From VRUB01 sp046758085 (GTDB taxonomy: Bacteria > Pseudomonadota > Gammaproteobacteria > Acidiferrobacterales > SPGG2), in NCBI GenBank assembly GCA_046758085.1, contig JBHHZP010000176.1:1-6568 (forward strand): a stretch of DNA of 6,568 bases, in the 5' to 3' direction. A model generated the notes under the pieces. The model had not been told where the DNA came from. It saw only the letters and a program-made list of their open reading frames with translations, and ran no database searches. Positions 1 through 5,869 of this stretch are shown piece by piece; the stretch's first letter is position 1, and every line of letters starts with the position of its first letter. The translations under genes and the position numbers were made by a program.

Positions 1-1
1 C

Positions 2-142
2 CGTGTAGGCTCGGCGCCAGCATCCCTGCTGGCGACGGTCGCGGAAACCAAGGTGCGATCCATGCCCCTCGAGCGCAGCCCATTCCTAAGGCATCTCGGT
101 CTTGGCGAGTTTCAGCGTTTCAAGCCCGGCCTTGTGGGATAG
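2..142 (+). CDS. 3' end of an unrecognised protein gene (5' end outside window)
   Basis: A frame is open from the left edge to a TAG at 140-142, giving about 46 C-terminal residues that end in FKPGLVG. Codon third positions are mostly G or C, as in the neighbouring genes, which supports real coding. The stretch ATVAETKVRSMPL faintly recalls the tail of large molybdopterin-binding oxidoreductase subunits, but this is too short and too weak to name a function. The next gene starts 33 bases downstream on the same strand, so the two could be cotranscribed. It could also be a chance open frame, since another frame is open through the same bases. Confidence 0.4.
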   Translation, partial: RVGSAPASLLATVAETKVRSMPLERSPFLRHLGLGEFQRFKPGLVG

Positions 143-175
143 CAATAGCTGTTAGCACATCTTTCTTGACTATTC

Positions 176-643
176 ATGATCAACTACAACGCAATTGTGG
201 ACGACCTTTTTGTGGGTACACATCCGCAGGATCGCGATGATATTGACCATCTGCGAAGTGAATGCGCTGTAACCGCGGTGCTCAATCTTCAGACTGATGA
301 AGACATGCGGTTGTGGGGGCTGGACTGGTCGGACGTCAGCCGTTACTACGTGGAACGCCGCATACAACTGGAACGTGTGCCGATCCGGGATTTTGACCCC
401 ATCGACTTGCGCGCCAAGCTGGACAAGGCAGTACACGCGCTGGATGCTCTGGTCCGCCGCAACCATCGTGTATACCTGCACTGCACCGCAGGTGTTGGTC
501 GCGCACCGGCGGTGGCCATTGCGTGGCTCGCATGGTGCCAGGGCTGGGAATTGGATGGAGCCGTTCGTCACGTGAGACAGCGGCGGGCATGCTCGCCCTT
601 CGTAGAGGCGATTTACCTGGCGGCGCGGGACCGGCTCGATTGA
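176..643 (+). CDS. SEX4/LSF2-like dual-specificity (glucan-type) phosphatase
   Basis: A 155-residue cysteine phosphatase consisting of a single DSP domain. The active-site loop HCTAGVGRAP spans residues 102-111, with nucleophile Cys103 and phosphate-binding Arg109. It fits the CxAGxGR signature of glucan phosphatases (laforin, SEX4, LSF2), and Ala-Pro after the arginine is as in plant SEX4 and LSF2. The general-acid loop IRDFDPIDLR (residues 70-79) also resembles SEX4, with Asp72 the likely acid, 31 residues before the cysteine. The N-terminus (MINYNAIVDDLFVGTHPQ) aligns with the start of the SEX4 phosphatase domain, which supports this ATG although no good ribosome binding site precedes it. 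Plant relatives remove phosphate from starch; here the substrate could be phosphorylated glycogen or another sugar polymer (inference). No signal peptide, so probably cytoplasmic. No carbohydrate-binding module is seen. It heads a tight plus-strand gene run. Confidence 0.85.
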   Translation: MINYNAIVDDLFVGTHPQDRDDIDHLRSECAVTAVLNLQTDEDMRLWGLDWSDVSRYYVERRIQLERVPIRDFDPIDLRAKLDKAVHALDALVRRNHRVYLHCTAGVGRAPAVAIAWLAWCQGWELDGAVRHVRQRRACSPFVEAIYLAARDRLD

Positions 644-700
644 AGGCCACCGGCGTTTCGTGGCATTGTGTTAGGCGATAACTTCTGGTAACCCCACGGT

Positions 701-1612
701 ATGACTGCTGTGATCGAGGCGCGCGGGCTGACCAAGCGCTTTAATGACAACACGGTGGTGCGGGAGATCGATTTCTCCGTGCCGCCGGCGCAGTGCTTTG
801 GTTTTCTCGGACCCAATGGCGCTGGCAAGACCACCACTCTGCGAATGATCCTGGGTCAATCCCCACTGAGCGGTGGCAATCTGAGTGTGTTCGGGATGTC
901 CGTGCCTCGCTACGGCAGCGCGGTGCGAAAACGCATCGGCGTGGTGCCGCAGACGGACAACCTCGATCCCGACTTCACCGTGGTCGAGAACCTGCGCATG
1001 TACGGTGCCTACTTTGACCTGCGCGGCGGTGGACTGGCGCGTCGCATCGATGAGCTGCTCGAGTTCGTGGAGTTGGCGGATCGCGCCCACGCCAAGATCA
1101 TCACGCTGTCGGGCGGGATGAGGCGACGCCTCACTATCGCGCGAGCGCTGATCAATGACCCGGAGCTTGTGGTTCTCGATGAGCCAACCACAGGGCTGGA
1201 TCCGCAGGCACGACATATGATTTGGGCGCGCCTGCGGGACCTGCGACAGTCGGGCAAAACGCTCCTGCTCACCACGCACTATATGGAAGAGGCCGAGCGA
1301 TTGTGCGATGACCTCGTAATCATGGATCACGGGCAAATCGTCGATCAGGGGTCGCCGCCGCAGCTCATCCAGCGCCATGTTGAAATGGAGGTTGTAGAGA
1401 TTCGTGAGGCCGCTACCCTCGCCAACGGCCTGCTGGACAGCCTCTCGGGTTGCCGCACGGAATGGGTCGGAGATACGTTTTATTGTTATGCCGATGACGC
1501 TCGACCTGTGGTCGCGCAGATCGACGCCATCGATAATCTCGTGTTCTTGCATCGGCCCGCCAACCTTGAAGATGTTTTCCTGAAACTGACCGGACGCGAG
1601 TTGAAGGATTGA
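701..1612 (+). CDS. NodI-type ABC transporter ATP-binding protein
   Basis: A 303-residue ATPase subunit of an ABC-2 type exporter. All nucleotide-binding motifs are intact: Walker A GPNGAGKTT (residues 37-45), Q-loop Gln84 in VVPQTDNLD, signature LSGGM (136-140), Walker B LVVLDEP (156-162) with catalytic Glu161, D-loop GLD (165-167) and switch His193 in TTHYMEEAE. The VPQTDNLDPDFTV stretch and the C-terminal extension ending in LEDVFLKLTGREL are typical of the NodI/DRA class, and the length fits. The permease follows 4 bases downstream, so the two are translated together and form one exporter at the inner membrane. NodI itself exports lipo-chitooligosaccharide in rhizobia; outside rhizobia this class occurs widely with unknown cargo, so I do not use the nod symbol. 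The start has only a weak ribosome binding site but fits the family N-terminus. Confidence 0.93.
   Translation: MTAVIEARGLTKRFNDNTVVREIDFSVPPAQCFGFLGPNGAGKTTTLRMILGQSPLSGGNLSVFGMSVPRYGSAVRKRIGVVPQTDNLDPDFTVVENLRMYGAYFDLRGGGLARRIDELLEFVELADRAHAKIITLSGGMRRRLTIARALINDPELVVLDEPTTGLDPQARHMIWARLRDLRQSGKTLLLTTHYMEEAERLCDDLVIMDHGQIVDQGSPPQLIQRHVEMEVVEIREAATLANGLLDSLSGCRTEWVGDTFYCYADDARPVVAQIDAIDNLVFLHRPANLEDVFLKLTGRELKD
1604..1608 (+). promoter_or_regulatory. Ribosome binding site of the permease gene
   Basis: AAGGA lies 8 bases before the ATG at 1617, inside the last codons of the ATPase gene. It fixes the permease start and indicates coupled translation of the two transporter subunits. Confidence 0.7.
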
Positions 1613-1616
1613 CGTC

Positions 1617-2393
1617 ATGGATCTGAGTCTCCCCCGGTTAAAGGGCCGCTCGCTGGCTGTCTGGAAACGCAACGCGCTCGTGTGGCGCAAGCTGATTGGC
1701 CCGAGCCTGATGATCAATTTCGGCGAGCCCTTGCTTTACCTGCTTGGTCTGGGCTATGGCCTTGGACTTTTTATCGGCGAGATGGCGGGGATGGATTACC
1801 TGACCTTCCTCGCCTCGGGAATTGTCGCATCGTCCGCGATGACGACCGCTACCTTCGAAGGCCTGTACTCGGTCTACACGCGCATGGTACCGCAGCATAC
1901 CTATGACGCGATGCTGGCCACGCCGATCGAGGTAGACGATATACTGGCCGGAGAAATGCTCTGGTGTGCGACCAAGAGCCTTCTCAATGGCGTCGCTATC
2001 CTTGCAGTGGCGGCCGCACTCGGCGCGGTGACCGGTCCGAGCGCCCTGCTGGCTTTGCCTGTCGTGTTCCTTGTCGGTTTGTGCTTTGCGGGCCCGGCCA
2101 TGGTCATCAGTGCGATCTCGCCAGGCTATGATTTTTTCAATTATTACTTTACGCTCGCCGTCACACCGATGTTCATACTGTGTGGCGTGTTCTACCCGGT
2201 CGATGCGCTGCCTGAACCTTTGCAGGCCTTTGTGCAGTTACTGCCCTTGACCCATGCGGTGGCGTTGGTTCGCCCGCTGGTCGCGGGGCAAGCGCTCAGC
2301 AATGTGCCCTTGCACTTGGTCGTATTGTTGGCTTATGCCGCCATCGGCTACTACATTGCCGTGGTCCTCGCGCGCCGGCGCCTGGTAGTGTGA
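1617..2393 (+). CDS. NodJ-type ABC-2 transporter permease
   Basis: A 258-residue inner-membrane permease, the partner of the ATPase encoded 4 bases upstream. About six hydrophobic segments are visible, roughly at residues 34-54, 62-80, 122-140, 145-167, 174-194 and 233-252. Recognisable NodJ-family blocks are FGEPLLYLLGLGYGLG near the start, the conserved stretch GLYSVYTRMVPQHTYDAML with TPIEVDDILAGE after it, GVFYPVDALPEPLQ, and the ABC-2 signature region LPLTHAVALVRPL near the C-terminus. Length matches the family. Two copies would be expected to assemble with two ATPase subunits. The exported substrate cannot be read from the sequence; NodJ relatives handle amphipathic oligosaccharide-lipid compounds, and other ABC-2 exporters handle drugs or polysaccharides. 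The ATG is supported by a good AAGGA site. Confidence 0.92.
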   Translation: MDLSLPRLKGRSLAVWKRNALVWRKLIGPSLMINFGEPLLYLLGLGYGLGLFIGEMAGMDYLTFLASGIVASSAMTTATFEGLYSVYTRMVPQHTYDAMLATPIEVDDILAGEMLWCATKSLLNGVAILAVAAALGAVTGPSALLALPVVFLVGLCFAGPAMVISAISPGYDFFNYYFTLAVTPMFILCGVFYPVDALPEPLQAFVQLLPLTHAVALVRPLVAGQALSNVPLHLVVLLAYAAIGYYIAVVLARRRLVV

Positions 2394-2430
2394 GAGGACA
2401 GCGCCGAGGTATTGTGAACAAGACAGGGAC

Positions 2431-3408
2431 ATGGGGCTCAATTCGGATATGGCGCTAAGCGGCGTGTTGCTTGACCGGGCGACGATCGATTCGGGTGACA
2501 TCGACTTCTCTGACCTCGAGTCAATCTTCCCGCAATGGGATTTTTACGATTTCACGACTAGGCCGCAGGTCGATGAGCGCATACGCGACGCAGCCGTGGT
2601 CGTAAGCAATAAGGTCATGCTCGACGAAGCCACCCTGCGTTCTGCGTCCCGGTTGCGACTGGTATGTATCGCCGCCACCGGCACGAACAATGTCGACCTG
2701 GATGTCGCGCAGGCGCTCGGCATTCCCGTGTGTAACGTGCGCGGGTATGCTACCCCCGCGGTCACCCAGCACGTGTTTGCCTTGATCCTCGCGTTGACGA
2801 CTCGGCTGCTGGATTACCATGCGGCCGTGCGTGCCGGGCGCTGGCAGCAAAGCCGCCAGTTCTGCCTGTTGGACTACCCCATACGTGAGCTCGAGGGCAA
2901 GACCCTGGGGGTGGTCGGCTATGGTGAGCTGGGCCAGGGCGTGGCACATATCGCCCAGGCCTTCGGGATGAATGTGCTGGTCGCGCAGCGACCGGGCGGT
3001 CCGCCGCAGCCGCATCGAGTGCCGTTGGATGAGCTGTTGCCGCAGGTGGACGTGCTCAGTCTGCACTGTCCGTTGACGGCGGCAACGCAGAATCTGATCG
3101 GTGCGCGCGAGTTTGCGATGATGCGCACAGACGCCATACTCATCAACACCGCGCGCGGGGGCATTGTGGATGAATCCGCGCTGGCCGACGCGTTACAGGA
3201 GGGCCAGATAGGTGGCGCCGGTGTGGATGTGCTGACCGAGGAGCCGCCGGTTAACGGCAATCCACTGCTTGCCTCCGATATACCAAACCTGATCGTGACC
3301 CCGCACTCGGCCTGGGCGAGCCGCGAGACCCGCCAGCGTCTTGTCGACGAGGTCGCGGCCAATATCCGCGCGTTTCTCGACGGCCAACCGCGCAATCTGG
3401 TGGGTTAG
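2431..3408 (+). CDS. D-2-hydroxyacid dehydrogenase, glycerate dehydrogenase / hydroxypyruvate reductase type
   Basis: A 325-residue NAD(P)-dependent oxidoreductase of the D-isomer-specific 2-hydroxyacid dehydrogenase family, cytoplasmic. The Rossmann motif is VGYGELG (residues 162-168). The catalytic triad is visible: Arg242 in NTARGGIVDE, Glu271 in VLTEEPP and His292 in TPHSAW. AATGTNNVDLD (81-91) and the NVRGYATPAVTQHVFALIL block are typical of glycerate dehydrogenases, which interconvert hydroxypyruvate and D-glycerate in serine/glyoxylate metabolism; the exact substrate is inferred. The second beta strand ends in AQR rather than an acidic residue, so NADP use is possible. Start: the ATG at 2449 (MALSGVLLDRATI) fits the family N-terminus better than 2431, and neither has a well-placed ribosome binding site. 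The gene lies 37 bases after the permease gene, probably in the same transcription unit. Its TAG stop overlaps the stop of a small convergent ORF. Confidence 0.9.
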   Translation: MGLNSDMALSGVLLDRATIDSGDIDFSDLESIFPQWDFYDFTTRPQVDERIRDAAVVVSNKVMLDEATLRSASRLRLVCIAATGTNNVDLDVAQALGIPVCNVRGYATPAVTQHVFALILALTTRLLDYHAAVRAGRWQQSRQFCLLDYPIRELEGKTLGVVGYGELGQGVAHIAQAFGMNVLVAQRPGGPPQPHRVPLDELLPQVDVLSLHCPLTAATQNLIGAREFAMMRTDAILINTARGGIVDESALADALQEGQIGGAGVDVLTEEPPVNGNPLLASDIPNLIVTPHSAWASRETRQRLVDEVAANIRAFLDGQPRNLVG

Positions 3409-3596
3409 TTTAGGGCCCGGCTCGTAATGCGGAGAACGCAGAGAACGACATCCGTGCTGGTGGTCTGACAGCCGCTGACTAACAGTATCCACACGTGGCC
3501 TTTCACTAGGTACAACCGCTTTGCTGCAAGGGTCATGTCCTGCCTCCGGTTTAAACCCTTCCTTGTGCCGATCGTCACCTCGGCCTCGGGCTTCAT
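3405..3596 (-). CDS. Candidate small protein, ATGA-overlapped with upstream membrane protein gene
   Basis: A 63-codon frame starts with an ATG at 3596-3594 that shares the tetranucleotide ATGA with the stop of the membrane protein gene, a common arrangement for translational coupling. It ends in TAA at 3407-3405, overlapping the stop codon of the convergent dehydrogenase gene. The product begins MKPEAEVTIG. Around residue 21 is an internal Met, followed by basic residues, a short hydrophobic run and WILLVSGCQTTS, in which VSGC resembles a lipoprotein cleavage box. No family is recognised. The hydrophobic run is short and interrupted by Lys and His, so the lipoprotein reading is weak. It may be a chance frame in the 184-base spacer between convergent genes. 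Confidence 0.25.
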   Translation of the reverse strand: MKPEAEVTIGTRKGLNRRQDMTLAAKRLYLVKGHVWILLVSGCQTTSTDVVLCVLRITSRALN

Positions 3597-4309
3597 GACC
3601 AAGCGAGGAACCCGGCCGTCAATCCCCCCACCCACACCAAACCGAGCGGCAGGAGTCTGAACGGCAGCCGTGGCTGACCGCGTAGCGATAAGGCTGCCTG
3701 TGCCGTGTAGACGAGCACCGTCAGGAAAGCGAAATCGGCGCCAATGGGCATATCAGATATGGAAGCGTAATCCTCGATCAGGACGCTGATCGGACCCCAC
3801 AACCAGCCCAGTGCGAACGGCAGGTAGGCGAGTTGCATGGCCACCAGCGCCGTCAACGTGGGGGGTGCTCCGTGGCGTAGGTTCTGGACGACAAACCACG
3901 CACCGGCGCCGAGCCCAAGGGCAAGAAAGGCCACGAAAAGCATCTCTTCATCGAAGCCCAATTCCCACCAAGCTTGAATGATAATGATCAAGAGCGATAA
4001 CAGGACAACGACGATCAGGGCAAGCGCATAACCGACCCAGCCTTCCCAGCGCGAAAGCTCCCCGGTGAGCACCCAGCGCAGGTAGCCGGCGCAGATGAAA
4101 AAGGGCAACACCACAAATGGGCCGAGCAGTGGCGCGAGCCCAAACAGCTCAAAATCCTCCAACTCCTCAATAAAGACCTCCACCGGCACGTAGCTATCGA
4201 TAAACGGCAAAAAGACAAGCACCACCCCGCCTAAGCCCAAGACGGTCAGCGCTGTTTGGGCAGGGGACGTTCGAGCAAAGTCCGTATTGATTATTGATGT
4301 TGCCATCAT
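3593..4309 (-). CDS. Uncharacterised polytopic membrane protein
   Basis: A 238-residue hydrophobic protein that I do not recognise. Around seven membrane segments can be seen, near residues 20-38, 58-78, 91-112, 123-141, 151-172, 191-208 and 217-236. The loop between the first two is acidic (EVFIEELEDFELF), and short acidic or aromatic loops follow (QAWWELGFDEEM, LIEDYASISDM). No catalytic or transport motif is evident and there is no cleavable signal, so it is probably an integral inner-membrane protein. The start is one of two consecutive ATGs (4309 or 4306); no strong ribosome binding site is present. Upstream, at 4346-4377, are three 11-base-spaced CTGTAAC-like half-sites that may control it. 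Its stop overlaps the start of a candidate small ORF. Strong charge and hydrophobicity patterning over 238 codons argues for a real gene. Confidence 0.75.
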   Translation of the reverse strand: MMATSIINTDFARTSPAQTALTVLGLGGVVLVFLPFIDSYVPVEVFIEELEDFELFGLAPLLGPFVVLPFFICAGYLRWVLTGELSRWEGWVGYALALIVVVLLSLLIIIIQAWWELGFDEEMLFVAFLALGLGAGAWFVVQNLRHGAPPTLTALVAMQLAYLPFALGWLWGPISVLIEDYASISDMPIGADFAFLTVLVYTAQAALSLRGQPRLPFRLLPLGLVWVGGLTAGFLAWS

Positions 4310-4344
4310 GGGTGTCAGTCTAATGGCTGGGCACGCCGTGACAA

Positions 4345-4377
4345 CGTACAGATAGGTTACAGATGAGTTACAGATGG
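4345..4377 (-). promoter_or_regulatory. Putative Pho-box-like operator (three 11-base-spaced direct repeats)
   Basis: Read on the minus strand, the half-sites are CTGTAAC (4373-4367), CTGTAAC (4362-4356) and CTGTACG (4351-4345), each separated by 4 bases (TCAT, CTAT), so the period is exactly 11 bases. The PhoB Pho box is also a pair of 7-base CTGTCAT-like half-sites separated by 4 bases, and other OmpR/PhoB-family regulators bind similar head-to-tail arrays. The array lies about 36 to 64 bases upstream of the membrane protein start on the same strand, a normal promoter position. A possible -10 is TAGACT (4322-4317), but the distance is longer than in classic Pho promoters. Repeat geometry is seen directly; the regulator is inferred. 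Confidence 0.5.
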
Positions 4378-4475
4378 AATACCGGGCTAGCTACGAATTT
4401 CTGCCTCGCGTTGGGATTGGTAGCTAATAACTGCATTGCAGGCTGACTCGAATGACTGCTTCTGGCCGAACGCAA

Positions 4476-5507
4476 TCATTTGACGGATTCGATCAACCGA
4501 ACAGGATGGGCGGCGCGGTACTCATCGCGTAGCCTCAGTACCTCGTCGAAGTATTGCGCAGGGACGATCTTGCCCCGAATTTGAGGATAAACGGATATGG
4601 CCAGTTGTTGCCATTCAGCGCGCGCCCCGGGGGACAGGGCAACCACACTCAAACCCCGCTTGGTCATGGCATCGATCGCGTTTTGTTCAAGCTGGCGGAC
4701 CTGATCGCGTAGCTTGACCCCGGCTTCCTGCGCGAGTTCGATCAACTTGGGCCGCAGATCTTCTGGAATTCTGGACCAGGCCTTGGTGCTGATAACGGTC
4801 GCCCCGGTCAGCGGTGCCCATCGCATGTCGGTCATCGAACCGGTGAAGGCAAACCACTGATTGGCCACCGCCACCAGCGGCGGGGCCTGGTAGGCGCTGA
4901 TCATCCCGGTCTGCAATGCAGTAAGGATGTCGACCGACGACAGCGGTACGGGGTTGAAGCCGAGCTTCTTCCACAGCTCCTCGGTATCCGTTGTTTTCCC
5001 GGAGGTCCACACGAACAATTTCAACTTTCTCAGATCGTCGGGGATGCGCACCGGGGACTTGGCGAAGAATCGCACCCAACCGGCGTCCCCCCAGTTCAGC
5101 ACGACGATGCCTTTCTTGCGAAGTGCTTGCGCCACGGGTCCGGCGATGCGCGATTGCACATATTCCAGTTCGGCGTAGGAGGAAAAAGCCAGAGGGATGT
5201 GTAGCGCATTGGCCGCCTCATCCATAGTGCTTAGGCCCGCCGTGGTGACGGTCGCGGCATCGATTTGCCCGATGCGCATCCGGCGCAGGATATCGATTTC
5301 ATCCCCCAGGGTGCCGGCATAGATCTTTAGCTTGACCCTACCGCCCGAGACCTGGGCCCACTTCGTCTTCAGATCAAGCAGGTAGTCGTACCACGGAGTG
5401 TCTTTGGGCGCCACGGTGGCCAGCTTGACGACGATCGTCTGCGCGTTTGCCCCGTAGGAGAACATTCCCAAACACAGAGTCGCTAAGATGAAATGCTGGA
5501 GTTTCAT
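4476..5507 (-). CDS. TRAP transporter periplasmic substrate-binding protein, DctP family
   Basis: A 343-residue exported binding protein. The N-terminus MKLQHFILATLCLGMFSYGANA is a signal peptide, with likely cleavage between Ala22 and Gln23. The mature part shows the DctP fold order: KLATVAPKDTPWYDYL, then GGRVKLKIYAGTLGDEIDILRRMRIGQIDAATV, then RIPDDLRKLKLFVW, then LGFNPVPLSSVDILTALQTGMISAYQAPP. In DctP proteins the arginine that grips the ligand carboxylate sits in the LKxRV motif; here the equivalent residue is Phe165 (KLKLFVW), so the ligand may not be a simple carboxylate. No DctQ or DctM membrane subunit lies in the window, so it is an orphan here. It is preceded by a strong AAAGGGGG ribosome binding site. 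Length is normal and no damage is seen. Confidence 0.9.
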   Translation of the reverse strand: MKLQHFILATLCLGMFSYGANAQTIVVKLATVAPKDTPWYDYLLDLKTKWAQVSGGRVKLKIYAGTLGDEIDILRRMRIGQIDAATVTTAGLSTMDEAANALHIPLAFSSYAELEYVQSRIAGPVAQALRKKGIVVLNWGDAGWVRFFAKSPVRIPDDLRKLKLFVWTSGKTTDTEELWKKLGFNPVPLSSVDILTALQTGMISAYQAPPLVAVANQWFAFTGSMTDMRWAPLTGATVISTKAWSRIPEDLRPKLIELAQEAGVKLRDQVRQLEQNAIDAMTKRGLSVVALSPGARAEWQQLAISVYPQIRGKIVPAQYFDEVLRLRDEYRAAHPVRLIESVK

Positions 5508-5512
5508 GATTT

Positions 5513-5520
5513 CCCCCTTT
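5513..5520 (-). promoter_or_regulatory. Ribosome binding site of the TRAP binding protein gene
   Basis: On the minus strand AAAGGGGG ends 5 bases before the ATG at 5507-5505. This strong purine-rich site supports the chosen start and the complete signal peptide. Confidence 0.7.
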
Positions 5521-5820
5521 GAAAGTAGAAATCAGTGATGGGGTACCGTTACATCTATAGCGATATCCTGCCATGGGACTACCTACAGGTGGCTTACAAC
5601 TAACAAAGAGAATGATCCAACCCGTCTACGGGCCGGAACTCCTCTGGGCGGAGGGCAAACCCCTCAGAGAACGGCAAGTTATTGCGGCGGGCGGCTCGTA
5701 CGTTCGTCTGAGTTCTAAAGCGGCCGAATAACTGTTTTTTCCAGGAAGCTGCTCGCGGGGCAGTCGGATACGCGGTCATACTACGCAGGATGAGCGGCAC
5801 TCCGGCCTGCGCCGGTGCAC

Positions 5821-5826
5821 TATACT
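5821..5826 (+). promoter_or_regulatory. Possible -10 element of the basic secreted protein gene
   Basis: TATACT matches the sigma70 -10 consensus at five of six positions and lies 44 bases before the ATG at 5870. No acceptable -35 is found at the usual 16-18 base distance; that place is occupied by a GC-rich hairpin (CCGGC at 5802-5806, GCCGG at 5811-5815). The promoter, if real, may need an activator. Confidence 0.3.
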
Positions 5827-5869
5827 CCAAAAAGGTATCACCGTAAGAACAAGGGGTTAGGTCATTGCT

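Larger units (their letters stand above)
5508..5869. other. 362-base divergent intergenic region
   Basis: This spacer separates the minus-strand TRAP binding protein gene from the plus-strand basic protein gene, so it should hold promoters for both. Visible elements are the TRAP ribosome binding site; a small hairpin GAGGG-CAAAC-CCCTC at 5651-5665; a run of six T at 5735-5740; a GC-rich hairpin at 5802-5815 followed by TATACT at 5821-5826; and two loosely Pho-box-like TACA motifs 11 bases apart at 5582-5599. A minus-strand open frame runs across part of it but overlaps the secreted protein gene and has no recognisable content. I see no RNA gene or mobile element. Confidence 0.5.

Noticed and set aside
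671..1717. A 348-codon minus-strand open frame opposite the ABC ATPase gene.
   Set aside because: It lies wholly antisense to a gene with all ABC motifs intact, has no recognisable domain, and such long antisense frames are common in GC-rich genes.
2521..3066. A 181-codon minus-strand open frame opposite the dehydrogenase gene.
   Set aside because: Antisense to a convincingly assigned enzyme; composition (Gln/His/Arg-rich) is that of a shadow frame.
3528..3560. Inverted repeat AAGGGT / ACCCTT between the convergent genes as a terminator.
   Set aside because: Short arms, a 21-base loop and no T-run on either side make it weak.
4388..4426. Inverted repeat TAGCTAC / GTAGCTA as a terminator for the TRAP gene.
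   Set aside because: The loop is 25 bases, the arms are only 7 bases and no T-run follows on the minus strand.
5651..5665. Hairpin GAGGG-CAAAC-CCCTC as a terminator or riboregulator.
   Set aside because: Only five pairs, no T-run and no gene end nearby.
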